Shown here piece after piece: positions 13,393 through 14,314 of a stretch of DNA of 14,314 bases. The stretch comes from Candidatus Margulisiibacteriota bacterium (lineage in GTDB: Bacteria; Margulisbacteria; WOR-1; O2-12-FULL-45-9). The notes below the pieces were generated by a model that saw only the letters and a program-made list of their open reading frames with translations, searched no databases and was not told where the DNA came from. The translations under genes were made by a program, and so were the position numbers. The DNA is taken from positions 1-14,314 of the forward strand of contig JASEHX010000024.1 in the NCBI GenBank assembly GCA_030018645.1. Direction: 5' to 3'. Positions within the stretch are counted from its first letter, which is position 1, and each line of letters starts with the position of its first letter.

Positions 13393-14314
13393 CTAATCAG
13401 TCGATTGTTTTGTTTGACGGGGCTTTATCATGCTTGGCTGTGGGTCATTTTTAAAATACATGATATAGGTGCCGTTTTTTAAAGATACAACTGTAGGGTC
13501 AGCAATAATTCCGCTTAATCCTTGTATAAGATTGCTTGCCAACTCTGTAAGTTTCCCATCCTCATATTTAGCAACACAAATCCCGTGCCCTGCATAATAA
13601 CACAGATAATTGCCGTTTATTAAATGAGTGGAACATACTCCTCCCTGAGGAAAGAAAAATCCCACATCTTTAGTAAATTTTCTGGTAGTAGTTTTACTAA
13701 TTAGCTTAATCAATCCGTTTGGCTCTGACAATAACAGCACCCAAGTGCCTTGAGCATCTTTAAATAGATCAGGATCAGTAACCTTTTCCCCGGTGTAAAG
13801 AACTGCATCTTCAGTGAAGTGGAGGCCATTTATGGATGTAGCGGTAACTATCTTATGTGCCTTATGCGTTCCTCCTTGTTGGAAGTTGCCTAGATAAGTT
13901 AGCCTAATTTTACCTTTATCAATGGTGGCGGAGGGATCAACTGGACGGGGACTGTTGGATCCAGCAATAACTACGTCATAAATATTAAAACTCTTCCCTT
14001 CGTCTGAACTAATAGCGACACTTAGTTTTTCCTTATGAGGATCTTTTGCATTAACGTAATACAGGTAGATTGTACCGTTGTGATAAACCGCCCCAGGAAC
14101 AGAAGCATGATCAAAAAGCAGGGCGAGATCAACCTTCCAGTCTAGTCCATTGGTTGAAGTAGCTTGGTGTATCCGGTGGTAATAAGGCCCAGCGCTAGGC
14201 ATTTGAATGAACGGCATAGGAGGATTCGAGGTCACGGAAGAAACGATATCTCTTTCCGCTATTGCTGGTTGATTGAAGAATATTAATGAGAGGGTAATTG
14301 GAAAAACAATACCC
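13393..14314 (-). CDS. Secreted five-bladed beta-propeller protein, GH43-like, 5'-partial
   Basis: The frame is open to the window edge, giving 306 visible residues; the start is outside. Codons upstream of an in-frame GTG (14235) encode a hydrophobic stretch, FPITLSLIFF, then NQPAIA|E, the end of a Sec signal peptide, so the GTG is internal and the protein is exported. The mature part repeats a blade pattern of about 50 residues: strand-turn segments such as DHASVPGAVYHNGTIYLYY, VDPSATIDKGKIRLTYLG, VTDPDLFKD and ADPTVVSLKNGTYIMYF. DP motifs sit near 13938, 13776 and 13500. This fits the five-bladed propeller of GH43/GH32-type enzymes and related glycan-binding proteins. I cannot assign the three acidic catalytic residues, so hydrolase activity is unproven. 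It ends with a short basic, polar tail. Base composition looks more A+T-rich than the neighbours. It is convergent with rel and unrelated in function, so it may be an accessory gene. Confidence 0.75.
   Translation of the reverse strand, partial: GIVFPITLSLIFFNQPAIAERDIVSSVTSNPPMPFIQMPSAGPYYHRIHQATSTNGLDWKVDLALLFDHASVPGAVYHNGTIYLYYVNAKDPHKEKLSVAISSDEGKSFNIYDVVIAGSNSPRPVDPSATIDKGKIRLTYLGNFQQGGTHKAHKIVTATSINGLHFTEDAVLYTGEKVTDPDLFKDAQGTWVLLLSEPNGLIKLISKTTTRKFTKDVGFFFPQGGVCSTHLINGNYLCYYAGHGICVAKYEDGKLTELASNLIQGLSGIIADPTVVSLKNGTYIMYFKNDPQPSMIKPRQTKQSTD

Noticed and set aside
13370..13400. Rho-independent terminator between rel and the convergent propeller gene
   Set aside because: Only A/T-rich sequence and a 4-base-pair stem are present, with no G+C-rich hairpin followed by a U run.

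Overview
The window is gene-dense bacterial DNA (about 45-47% G+C by eye) with no RNA gene, CRISPR array, transposase or phage gene that I can support, and no gene-free stretch over 100 bases. It reads as core chromosome from a diderm bacterium: two products carry Sec-type signal peptides and one looks like an outer-membrane beta-barrel. The SepF-YggS-ProC cluster is typical of lineages that use SepF in division. The mix of Shine-Dalgarno and non-Shine-Dalgarno starts, plus many period-7/8 tandem repeats, makes me think of an uncultivated lineage near Cyanobacteria such as Margulisbacteria/WOR-1. That placement is a low-confidence guess.

Region 1 (1-7142, + strand) is a de novo purine operon: a divergent PurF-like paralogue cut at the left edge, a complete PurF, a 66-residue zinc-ribbon protein, PurM, PurN, PurH, and then an unexpected secreted beta-barrel-like protein. 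Gaps are 9-62 bases, with one 4-base ATGA overlap. PurF (step 1), PurN (step 3), PurM (step 5) and PurH (steps 9-10) are here. The other steps must be encoded elsewhere.

Region 2 (7148-7739) holds a minus-strand TsaC/Sua5-type gene for tRNA t6A synthesis. It is convergent with the barrel gene and divergent from yggS. The 52-base divergent gap has back-to-back TACAAT boxes placed so that both mRNAs would be leaderless or nearly so.

Region 3 (7740-13369, + strand) is a second tight operon: yggS (PLP homeostasis), sepF (Z-ring anchoring), proC (proline synthesis), a PfkB-family kinase, a class II aldolase-fold protein with altered active-site positions, and a bifunctional Rel/SpoT (p)ppGpp enzyme.

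Region 4 (13393-14314, - strand) is the 3' part of a secreted five-bladed beta-propeller protein resembling glycoside hydrolase family 43. Its start lies beyond the right edge.

The most unusual feature is a set of short tandem repeats, period 7 or 8, lying between genes and in-frame inside conserved housekeeping genes (purH, yggS, proC, and the start codon of purN). Three of the loci fit one heptamer consensus, GTTRRTY.
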